From Myxococcales bacterium (GTDB lineage: Bacteria > Myxococcota_A > Polyangia > Polyangiales > Polyangiaceae), in contig JADJCA010000009.1 in the NCBI GenBank assembly GCA_016703425.1, positions 434,001-498,000 of the forward strand: DNA of 64,000 bases, given 5' to 3'. The notes beneath the pieces are model-generated. The model saw only the letters and a program-made list of their open reading frames with translations, had not been told where the DNA came from and did no database searches. A program made the position numbers and the translations under genes. Positions 23,674 through 31,716 of this stretch are shown here, one piece after another (position 1 is the first letter of the stretch; each line of letters starts with the position of its first letter).

Positions 23674-25014
23674 ATGTCAATGAGCGAGCGAGCGGTGGAA
23701 GTGTTCGACTTCGAGGGGCAAGGCTTGACGGAGGCGTTTTGGGACACGCTGGTCCGCGACTACTGGGGTCGCCGTCCCGTGGTGTTCAAGAAGGTGCTCG
23801 CCGCTCCCGTGATCTCAGAGCAAGGCCTCTTCGACGTCTTCGTGACGGCGTCCGCTCGGCACCTCGCGTCACGTGAGCGCCATCGCCCGGGCAAGAAGCG
23901 CGCTCGCGTGAGCTTCTACGGTGACGGCTCGAATGCGCAGGTGCTCGAGGATCACGCCGCGTGGCTCCCGACCGAGCGTGACGGGAGCTTCGGCGCCTAC
24001 GCGGCCCGCCTGGAGCGTGAACTCGGCTCACGCCAGTGGGGCGCATTCCTGAATACACTCCACCCCTACGCCCACGACCTCTGGCGCGCGTCGCGTGAAA
24101 TGGTCTTCGCGCTCTTCCAGCGCGTGGGTGCGGCGATGGGACGCGTCGGCGTCGAGTCGTTCATCGGCCCTTACGACTCCACGCCGTTCGGCGTGCACAA
24201 GGATCAGGCTCACATCCTCACATTCCCCGTCATGGGTGAGAAGCGGACGCGGCTCTGGCCGTACGCCGGCATCGCCACGCACCTGGGCTTGGGGCATTCC
24301 GACAGCGATCTGGAGACCGTGCGCAACACCCCCTTCCGAAAGCGCGTCCCCGACGACGAGCCGCCGATACGACTCATCGCGGGCGTCGGCGACGTCACGT
24401 ATTGGCCCCCGTCCTACTGGCACATCGTCGATGGGCAGGGTGACCTCAACGCTGCGGTCACGCTCGGGATCGAGGCCAACGACGACCCGATGGCGCTTGC
24501 GGCGAAGATTCTTGCCCGCCAACCGCCCTTCACCGAACGGACGACCCCGGTGGCAGATGGCAGCCCAAGGACGAGCGCCCGTCGACTCGCTCACTGGAAG
24601 GCGATGGCGCAGGCGTACGCAGACGCGCTGCGGAGCCGCGACCTCGAAGGGCAAGTGCAGGACGAACTCGATCGGCAAGACTCCAACCTGATGTTCGATG
24701 GGGCGATCGAGCGGCGCGATGACGTCGTGATCAGACCAGGCGACGTGCTGCTCTCCGACGCCCGGTTTCCCATCCTCGTGCGAGAGAAGGAGGGCGGGCG
24801 CGCCTGCTACATCAACGGCAACCGCCTGATGCTCGCGGCATCGCCGGGGCTCGATCGACTCGTCGCCCGCCTGAACGGTGGCGGTGAGCACGCCGTCGAC
24901 GAGCTTATCGAGCTAACCGTTCGCGCGAGCGATGGCGGGCTCGAAGCTCGCGACGTGCTAGCCGTCTTGACGACGTTCGCGGCGTTCCTCGCGCTAGCCC
25001 TTCGACCCCGCTGA
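23674..25014 (+). CDS. JmjC/cupin-type Fe(II)/2-oxoglutarate oxygenase with C-terminal winged-helix-like domain
   Basis: A 446-residue protein. The ATG at 23674 follows AGGAGAGG; a second ATG at 23680 is an alternative. Residues 10-45 (FWDTLVRDYWGRRPVVFKK) are the usual N-terminal lead-in of JmjC hydroxylases. The metal site is PFGVHKDQAHILTFPV (H-x-D) and YWPPSYWHIVDGQ (distal His). The C-terminal 110 residues (PGDVLLSDARFPILVRE... LARLNGGGEHAVDELIELT) resemble a PqqD-like winged helix. Known relatives hydroxylate residues in ribosomal proteins or in peptides. Here it is the third 2OG-type oxygenase next to a 9-residue core. Its stop lies only 10 bases from the stop of the convergent gene. 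Confidence 0.85.
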   Translation: MSMSERAVEVFDFEGQGLTEAFWDTLVRDYWGRRPVVFKKVLAAPVISEQGLFDVFVTASARHLASRERHRPGKKRARVSFYGDGSNAQVLEDHAAWLPTERDGSFGAYAARLERELGSRQWGAFLNTLHPYAHDLWRASREMVFALFQRVGAAMGRVGVESFIGPYDSTPFGVHKDQAHILTFPVMGEKRTRLWPYAGIATHLGLGHSDSDLETVRNTPFRKRVPDDEPPIRLIAGVGDVTYWPPSYWHIVDGQGDLNAAVTLGIEANDDPMALAAKILARQPPFTERTTPVADGSPRTSARRLAHWKAMAQAYADALRSRDLEGQVQDELDRQDSNLMFDGAIERRDDVVIRPGDVLLSDARFPILVREKEGGRACYINGNRLMLAASPGLDRLVARLNGGGEHAVDELIELTVRASDGGLEARDVLAVLTTFAAFLALALRPR

Positions 25015-25024
25015 CGCGTCGCGT

Positions 25025-25609
25025 TCAGCCGAAGCGTTGCGTGAGATTCTCGTCGAGCAAGTGCAACGCGAAGCGGAGCTCGTCGAGCGTCGCGCTGATC
25101 TCGTCGTCGCCCAAGCGATCGACATCAGCCGCAAGCTCGGAGGTGAGCTCGGTCGGCCATTCGGCTTTCGCGAGGGCGAGGTCGGCACGAAGCCTCGACC
25201 AATCGACGCTCAAGTTCAGGAGGTCGACGGCGAGCGAATCGAGTGCCTCGGCGACGGCCAGCGTCCAGCGCTGCACGCCCTCGAGGTACATGACGAGCGC
25301 AGAGCGAACCCTCGGCTGCGCATCCGCCAGCCACAGGCTCGCGATGACGTCGTCGAGCGACTCGCGGACGTCGGCGATGTCGGAGAGTCGCTCGCCAACG
25401 GTCTTGAGCGCCGCGCTGGCGGAAGGATCGTAGGAGCGTCGCTCGAGCTGCGACCACGCGGCCCCGATGCGCTCGCTGAGCGAGCACTGCTGTTCCGCGA
25501 GGTTGCCGATGGCACCCTCTTGAGGCTGAAACACCAGGCAAACGCCCGATGGCGCCGGCCCGCGCGCCTCACTCGAAACGTGATGCTCGTCGACCTGTAA
25601 CGCGCCCAT
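25025..25609 (-). CDS. hypothetical all-helical protein
   Basis: A 194-residue protein predicted to be almost entirely alpha-helical after residue 35 (for example ERIGAAWSQLERRSYDP, ESLDDVIASLWLADAQ, ELRFALHLLDENLTQ). It has no Cys pair, signal peptide or transmembrane segment, and no recognised family. It converges on the JmjC gene, marking the right edge of the RiPP unit. GC-rich third positions support it as real. It could be an unrelated cytoplasmic protein or a partner of the cluster transcribed oppositely. Confidence 0.6.
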   Translation of the reverse strand: MGALQVDEHHVSSEARGPAPSGVCLVFQPQEGAIGNLAEQQCSLSERIGAAWSQLERRSYDPSASAALKTVGERLSDIADVRESLDDVIASLWLADAQPRVRSALVMYLEGVQRWTLAVAEALDSLAVDLLNLSVDWSRLRADLALAKAEWPTELTSELAADVDRLGDDEISATLDELRFALHLLDENLTQRFG

Positions 25610-25729
25610 CCTCGTTATACGAAGGCGCCGGCCGAATATTCCAAGCGCCCGAAAGCACCCATGGCCCTAAGTGCTGAAAATTGCGGACAACCGTACCTCT
25701 CAGCGCGCGGGCGTCGAGGGACCCCGCCT

Positions 25730-27715
25730 TCAGAACATCCGCCCCAAGCGCGCACCGCGCGACGCGAGGTCCGAGATCGTCTGACGCGGTACCTTCACGG
25801 TGAGCGTGGTGGCGCGCCGATCTCCTGTGCCTTCACCCCGCACGCCGAGCCACAAGGGCATCTTGCCCCAGTCGCCCGTCGGGAGCTCCTCGACGTCGGG
25901 GAAGTGCACCGTGCCCGCCGACTGAAGGATGGACATCAGGCCCGAGCTCGGCTTCGCGAAGGCGCGCGCGCCGAAGAACCCGCCGCCGCTGAGCTGAGCC
26001 GCGCGAAGCGAGTCGAGGCCCGGCCGCTGCGCGAGCGTGGGACCCTCGCCGCTGACGATGGCGCGAAGCCGCGCCGTCACGAGCGCCTCTTCGAGTCCCC
26101 ACGCGAGCCACGTGCGCTCGCCGTCGGGCACCACGAAGCCGTGCACCTTGAGCGGCTTGGCGAGCTTCGGCTTCGCCTTCGACTTCGGTGCCGGCTGGTC
26201 GCCCCTCCGCGATGGCACCGGCGTGGGCTCATCGATGAGTCGCGTGATCGCTAGCTCGATGTGCAGCGAGTCCTTCGGGAGCTTGGCCGCGGCGGGCACC
26301 GCCACCACCTTGAGGGTCGGGAGCGGCACCGCGTCTTTGACCTGCGTGCGCACCGCCTTCTGGAGCGTCGGCCGGTTGTAAGCCGTGACGATGTCCTTCG
26401 CCATCGTCTGCACCTCGGCCGCGGGAAGCTCGACGCCCCATACGGACCAACCGCGCAGCTTCTCGAGCGCTTTGGTCTCCGCCTCCACGGCGGCAGCAAG
26501 GCTCTTGCCCCCGCGCGTCGCCTCGAGCTTCGTGATGGCGGTGACCACGCCGTCCCAATCGGTGCCCGTCGCCGAGACCCATCCGCGCGAGCCGAGCGAC
26601 AGGTAGCCGTTCACGGCGCGCTCGAGCGCCTGGGCGTCAGCCGAGGGAATGCCCTGCTTGTCCAAGAGGCCGCGCGCGAACTGGAAGAGGATCTCCTTGG
26701 GTCGAGCGAGATCGCGCTCGTCCCAACCGCGACCAAAAAACGCGGCGTCGACATCAGCGGGCAGCTTGAGGAAGGCCGCCGGCGGCGGCCCCGCTTTGTC
26801 GGAGCCGGCCGTAAGGATGCGGCCCGAGAGCGACGTGGAGCCGGAGAACGCGACGCGCAGCGAGGCGTCGGCGCCGGCGTCGCTGAGCGAGGCTTCGAGG
26901 TTGATGCGCTCGATGTCGCCGCCAAGATCGATGACGTCGCCGACGGCCTCCGTCACGATGGCCGAGAGGCCGGGCACACCGCCGCGTGCGCCGCCCAAGA
27001 AGCCCGACGCGAGCGCCGGATAGAGCTGACGTCCCTCCGAGAGAATGCCGCGGAGGGGCGCGCCGCGCACCTCGACCTCAAGATCTTTGGCTACGGCGAG
27101 GCGCGTGCGAGTCCGCGTGAGATACGGAGCGAGCTCGCGGAGCGCCGCCTCCGAATCGCTGCACACGAGCCGCGATGCGGCCGCGCCATAGGCCGGGTAG
27201 ATGGCGCATCGTCGATCGGTGTCCTCTTCCGAGTCCTTCTTGAGGTCGAGCCGCACGACGCCACCGGCGCCGGGGGTCAGGACGAAGTGCTCGCGGAGCT
27301 GCGTCTCCGCGTCCGCGCCCGGCTTGAGCGCCGCCGACACGGCCCACGAAGGTTTGGGGCTCATGGCCTTGCCCTCCACCGTCAGGACGAGGTCGAGCGG
27401 GTGCGCGACATCCACGATGTCGCCGATGTCCATGTCGGCGAGCAGCTCGCCGAGCTTGCCCGGCTTGGGCGACGGCGTGCCGAGCCACTCGGAGAGCGTC
27501 TTCAAGGTCGCCGTGGGGCGGCCGACGCGCGCGATGACGACGACGTTCGCTGGCTCTTTGACGGCGCTTGTGTCGACCGCGCTTGTCTCGAGTGGACGCG
27601 CAACCGGCGCGACGGGCGCCGCGGGTGGCGGCGGCGGCTCTCCACCGCAGGAGGCACACGCAAAGGAGAGGGCGACGGAAGACGTGACGAGAGCGCGCGA
27701 CGCGAAGGCCTTCAT
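25730..27715 (-). CDS. large lipoprotein of unknown function
   Basis: A 661-residue protein with a lipoprotein signal (SSVALSFACASC, Cys about residue 20-23) followed by a Pro-rich stretch. The body has repeated mixed alpha/beta segments (NVVVIARVGRPTATLKTLSEWL, GDIVDVAHPLDLVLTVEGKA, WLAWGLEEALVTARLRAIVSG) that could be two tandem copies of one fold. A Lys/Pro-rich insertion lies near residue 515. No enzyme motif is visible. It is divergent from the lipoprotein pair at 27863 across a 147-base gap likely to hold both promoters. Confidence 0.75.
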   Translation of the reverse strand: MKAFASRALVTSSVALSFACASCGGEPPPPPAAPVAPVARPLETSAVDTSAVKEPANVVVIARVGRPTATLKTLSEWLGTPSPKPGKLGELLADMDIGDIVDVAHPLDLVLTVEGKAMSPKPSWAVSAALKPGADAETQLREHFVLTPGAGGVVRLDLKKDSEEDTDRRCAIYPAYGAAASRLVCSDSEAALRELAPYLTRTRTRLAVAKDLEVEVRGAPLRGILSEGRQLYPALASGFLGGARGGVPGLSAIVTEAVGDVIDLGGDIERINLEASLSDAGADASLRVAFSGSTSLSGRILTAGSDKAGPPPAAFLKLPADVDAAFFGRGWDERDLARPKEILFQFARGLLDKQGIPSADAQALERAVNGYLSLGSRGWVSATGTDWDGVVTAITKLEATRGGKSLAAAVEAETKALEKLRGWSVWGVELPAAEVQTMAKDIVTAYNRPTLQKAVRTQVKDAVPLPTLKVVAVPAAAKLPKDSLHIELAITRLIDEPTPVPSRRGDQPAPKSKAKPKLAKPLKVHGFVVPDGERTWLAWGLEEALVTARLRAIVSGEGPTLAQRPGLDSLRAAQLSGGGFFGARAFAKPSSGLMSILQSAGTVHFPDVEELPTGDWGKMPLWLGVRGEGTGDRRATTLTVKVPRQTISDLASRGARLGRMF

Positions 27716-27862
27716 GGGTGCCGAAGAATACGGCGACTTCGCGACGTGCGGCGATCTCCGAGGGGGTGTCGGGCGGATTTTTCGGGACCGCGCCAGAGCG
27801 CATGAAGAACCACTCGCTCCCCGTCGTCGAACTCCCTACCGCTGTGCCACACTGCGAAGGCC

Positions 27863-29731
27863 ATGCGTAGCGATCGACACGCGGGGAACGGCGGCTGGCG
27901 CAGCGCGCTCGCATGCGCGCTCTTGATGGCCGCGGCGGCGGGCGGCTGCGGCGCGAGCGGCCCAAGCGCGCGCTCCTCCACGACCATCGTTCAAGACGTG
28001 GTGGTTCACCTCGATCCGCCCAACGACCGCTCACCGCTCGAGGGACCGAGCGCGCGCCTCTCCGCGGCCGCCAAAGAGGTTCGTGAGCTGCTCGGCCATC
28101 GGCTCGACTTCGACCTCGACGCCGCCATCGCCACCGACCACGCGTCTTCGCTTGATCACGCCCTCACGCGCGCCTTCGAGACAATGGCCACCGAGCTTAC
28201 GCGTTGGCAGATGCAAGACCCAAGCGCCTACGACGCGGCCCGCCGCAAGCTCTCGCGCATCGTGGTTCGTTACGATCCCGGCGCCCGCGGCCCTTCGCGG
28301 CGCTTCGGCGAGGACGGCAGTGTGATCATCACCAAGACGCAGAAGGGCGGCGACCTGCTCCCCGTGGGCGAAGCGCTGCATCTGATTCAGCGAGACGCCC
28401 AGGCAGAAGAAGCGCGCCGCTTCGCGACCATGGATCCAGCCGCCGTACCGAAAGAGAAGCGCGCAGGGTTCGTGCGTTGGCTCACGACAGGAATCGGCGG
28501 CGGAAAGAGCGAGGTCTTGGCTCGCATCGGGCCGGCGATTCGCTTGGACGGGCTTGGACTGGCACCGGAGCACGCGGAGCAGTTAAGGCGCTTCCTCGTC
28601 GACCACGTCCTTCGCGATCTTGCGTATGGGCAGCTCGAGAGCCCCACCGCAACCGACGACGTGGCGGCGTGGCTGGAGCGGAGCTTCGACACCTTCCCAG
28701 AGATGTGGCGGGCGCGCGCCGTCGAGATCCTCCTCGGACTGGGCGTCAAGAACGCGCGCCTCGCGGAGCCCTCGATGCGCCTCGCCACACGCGTCGTCGA
28801 CGCGTGGGCCAAAGCCGGCCATCCGCTTCCCTCAAGCGGAAGGCCCATCGCCGCCGACTTTGAGCGCGTGGTCTGCCCGCACCCGAAAGACGAACGCGAC
28901 AACCGAAGCCTGGCCCCGCGGTGCGACGGCGGCATCGTCCGCCTCGCGTTGGCGAACGACGCCACCACGACTGCCTTCGGCGCGCGGCTCGCCACGCGAA
29001 ACGATCCGATTCTGGTCGAGCATGTGTTCGTGAGCGCGGGGTTTTCGAACTACGGCGGCGGCGAGAAGAAGCTCGTGACTCTCACGCGTGCCGTCGAAGG
29101 CGCTCCGCCGCTGCTGCGCGCCGCGCTCCGCACCGTCGCCGAAGAACACGCCCACGGCCTCACGCTTGAGCTTTGGCTCGCGGAGGCGAAGCGACTCTGG
29201 GCGGCGCGCCCCGGCGCGCGAGGCACCGTGCTCTACCTCTTGGCGCACCTCGATCCGTACGGAAATCGCCGCATCGATTTCGACGAGTTCGCTCGGAGCG
29301 TCGGCGGCGGCGCCTCGGCGGTCGACGCGAAGGCGTACCTCGACCTTGGCTATCGCGCCCTCTCTCTCTCCCACATCGTCTGGCCCGCCTTCGCGAAGGA
29401 CTTCTCGCGCGCGAACCTGCTTCGTCCCTACTTGGCTACGTTCCTCGACGACCCGCGCGTGCGTCAGTTCCGCATGCAGGATCCGCATGCCGCGCTCTCC
29501 CAACTTCGGCATCGACTCTGCGACGACGAGGCCGAGGACGATCTTCGGGCGCTCGCCGTGACCCTGACGGAGAACTCCAAGGCAAAGCCCGGACGCGCCC
29601 TCGACGACGTGACGCGCTCTTTTGATCCAAAGACCTGCGATCCGCCGTGTGCCGAGACACGCGAGGGCACATGCATCCGGCGCATGCGCCCCGACGAGGT
29701 CGCGCGGCGGCGGCGAGGGCGTGGCCCGTGA
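27863..29731 (+). CDS. lipoprotein, first of a tandem paralogous pair
   Basis: A 622-residue protein. The lipoprotein signal (ACALLMAAAAGGC, Cys about residue 29) is followed by a beta strand and a helical region. Segments LDHALTRAFETMATELTRW, SAYDAARRKLSRIVVRYDPG and ALHLIQRDAQAEEARRFA correspond in order to segments of the next gene. A C-terminal CDPPCAETREGTC motif has three closely spaced Cys. A Lys/Glu/Arg-rich helical-repeat body suggests an extracytoplasmic scaffold. No enzyme motif was recognised. The stop overlaps the GTG start of the paralogue (GTGA). Confidence 0.75.
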   Translation: MRSDRHAGNGGWRSALACALLMAAAAGGCGASGPSARSSTTIVQDVVVHLDPPNDRSPLEGPSARLSAAAKEVRELLGHRLDFDLDAAIATDHASSLDHALTRAFETMATELTRWQMQDPSAYDAARRKLSRIVVRYDPGARGPSRRFGEDGSVIITKTQKGGDLLPVGEALHLIQRDAQAEEARRFATMDPAAVPKEKRAGFVRWLTTGIGGGKSEVLARIGPAIRLDGLGLAPEHAEQLRRFLVDHVLRDLAYGQLESPTATDDVAAWLERSFDTFPEMWRARAVEILLGLGVKNARLAEPSMRLATRVVDAWAKAGHPLPSSGRPIAADFERVVCPHPKDERDNRSLAPRCDGGIVRLALANDATTTAFGARLATRNDPILVEHVFVSAGFSNYGGGEKKLVTLTRAVEGAPPLLRAALRTVAEEHAHGLTLELWLAEAKRLWAARPGARGTVLYLLAHLDPYGNRRIDFDEFARSVGGGASAVDAKAYLDLGYRALSLSHIVWPAFAKDFSRANLLRPYLATFLDDPRVRQFRMQDPHAALSQLRHRLCDDEAEDDLRALAVTLTENSKAKPGRALDDVTRSFDPKTCDPPCAETREGTCIRRMRPDEVARRRRGRGP

Positions 29732-31521
29732 GCGCGCGCTTGCGTTTCGCTTGCGGCGCGTGCGTCGTCGCCGGCGCGCTCTCGCTCGTGGCGTGCGCCG
29801 GTGCGAGCCCCGCCGGCGGAGAGATTCGCCTTCGCACCGAGGTGCGCGTCATCCGGGACGACGGCGAAGAGCGCCTCGGCATCGCGCCCGAGCAAGCGCG
29901 GACCGCCGCCGCAGGAGCCGCGCTAGAGAAGGCCCTCGGTCATGCCGTCCGCGTCGACGTCGACGCGGCCCTCACGCCGAGGTCCGCATCGGGCCTCGAG
30001 ACGCAAACGGCGAGCGCCCTTGAGGGCCTCGCGCGCTACTTCTCAGACCTCCGCCAAGACGGCCTCGCTCTCGAGTTCGTGAGGCGAAAGCTCGTCCGCG
30101 TCGCCGCGAAGTACCGCGCCGCCGAGGAGCACGCCGATGCGAGCTTCGACGACGAGACCGGCACGCTGCTCTTCACGATGCGCGAGGCATCGCACCACGG
30201 GTGGCTTCCGAGCCGCTACGCCCTCGACGCCGCCATCGATGGCGCCCTCGCACGCGATCTGGAGCGACGCTTCGCGAAGCGAACCGAGACGAGCCTTTCA
30301 GACGACGAACTTGAAGCGTACCTGCGGCTGCTCTTGTCGCGACCCAAAGTCCGCACGCGGGCGCAGTCCAAAGAGGCCGGCGAAGAAGCCCGCGCCGGGA
30401 GGCTCCTCTTGCTCGTGCGCTTCGAGAAGCGCGCGCGCGGCACACCGGTGCACGCCGAGGTGGAGAAGAACCTCGCGCGCGACGTAGGCTTCGTGCTCCA
30501 CAGGGAGCGTCAGGCGCCGGCGTTTCGTGAGCTCCGCTACGCCTACGCGGGATGGGTCGACGAGCGCTTCTTCAAGATGCCCAAAGACGAGCGACGCGGG
30601 CTCTACGAAGCGCTCCTGGGGCGCACGCCGCGCGACGAAGTCTGTACCTCAGACCCTTGTACGCTCCTGCCCGAACTCGATCGCGTCACGCTCGCGCTGC
30701 GGTTCTTCACGGAAGCAGCGCCGCGCGACGAAGGTGACTTCGACGCCTTCGATCAGGCCCTCTGCGTGCACATCGAGGGGCGCGACGGCAAGCTCGAGCG
30801 CAACCGGAGTTGCTCGAGCGTCTACGAGTTCTTCCTCGCGACGGAGGCCCACGCCGAGCGTCTCGTCGACGCGCTCGTTCGCGCCAAGCGACGGGAGTTC
30901 CTCGTGGCCGCGTTGGCGAACGCCCGAGAGCGCATGCCGATCTTGCTGAGCGCCCTCGAGCGACGAGGCGGCGCGCTCCACGCGGAGTCCATGCGCATGG
31001 TGCTCGATCTCGACGACTACCGCTTGCGCGACCAAAGGCGCACGACGTTGCGTCACGAAGCCACACGCCTGTGGCCGCGACGGCCCGACTTGCGGCCCCT
31101 CCTGCTCCGCATCCTCCTTGAGGACTACGCGGCGAGCGGACGCGACGACGAAGCCTTCGCTCGCCTCGGCGCCGAGTTCGGCCCCATCGACGCGGGCCTC
31201 TTTGCGCGCTTCCTCGACGAGGGCCCCCGCAGCGTGGAGCTCTCGCCGCAGCTCTGGCCGGCGCTCAAAGGCGTCGCGGCGCCGTTTGACGTCCTTGCGC
31301 CGCGCCTCGATAGCTTCATCGCCAAGCGCGGCGTTGACGCCGCCAAGACCATCGGCGCGCTCGCGAAGCGCGCATGCGAGACCCGCGATGTCGCGGGCCT
31401 TCGCGCCATCCGCCAGGTCTTGGAGCGCCGCGCCAAAGGCGGCGACAAGGACGGCGAGAAGGACAGAAGCGCGCTCCTCTTGGCGGCGCGCGACTGCAAG
31501 GCCGAGCCACCCTCCCGGTAG
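29728..31521 (+). CDS. lipoprotein, second of a tandem paralogous pair
   Basis: A 597-residue protein. The GTG at 29728 overlaps the upstream stop and yields a proper lipoprotein signal (VVAGALSLVACAG); longer in-frame starts inside the upstream gene lack one. It shares overall length and order of features with its neighbour: an N-terminal DVDAALTPRS-type segment, a conserved SALEGLARYFSDL / EFVRRKLVRVAAKY region and a long helical body. Such adjacent paralogues usually act together. Function unknown. Confidence 0.75.
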   Translation: MSARLRFACGACVVAGALSLVACAGASPAGGEIRLRTEVRVIRDDGEERLGIAPEQARTAAAGAALEKALGHAVRVDVDAALTPRSASGLETQTASALEGLARYFSDLRQDGLALEFVRRKLVRVAAKYRAAEEHADASFDDETGTLLFTMREASHHGWLPSRYALDAAIDGALARDLERRFAKRTETSLSDDELEAYLRLLLSRPKVRTRAQSKEAGEEARAGRLLLLVRFEKRARGTPVHAEVEKNLARDVGFVLHRERQAPAFRELRYAYAGWVDERFFKMPKDERRGLYEALLGRTPRDEVCTSDPCTLLPELDRVTLALRFFTEAAPRDEGDFDAFDQALCVHIEGRDGKLERNRSCSSVYEFFLATEAHAERLVDALVRAKRREFLVAALANARERMPILLSALERRGGALHAESMRMVLDLDDYRLRDQRRTTLRHEATRLWPRRPDLRPLLLRILLEDYAASGRDDEAFARLGAEFGPIDAGLFARFLDEGPRSVELSPQLWPALKGVAAPFDVLAPRLDSFIAKRGVDAAKTIGALAKRACETRDVAGLRAIRQVLERRAKGGDKDGEKDRSALLLAARDCKAEPPSR

Positions 31522-31716
31522 TGCCCGCCTCCCGCTAGAGCCCGCCTGTCACCTGCTCGGGCGCCGAGTTTTCCACAGGGCTGACGGCCGCTCCGCGCCT
31601 CCGTGTCCCACAAAAAGTTGTGACGAAGGCTGTGTCTTCGCCTGTCAATCTTCCGCCGCCGGTGCAGCCGTGCTCTTTAGACAATCGCCCCAGAGACCGC
31701 CTTCGCCAGAGTTCGT

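Noticed and set aside
26261..27805. A 514-codon frame antisense to the large lipoprotein
   Set aside because: Arg-rich, low similarity to anything; the minus-strand frame has a lipoprotein signal and regular codon use.
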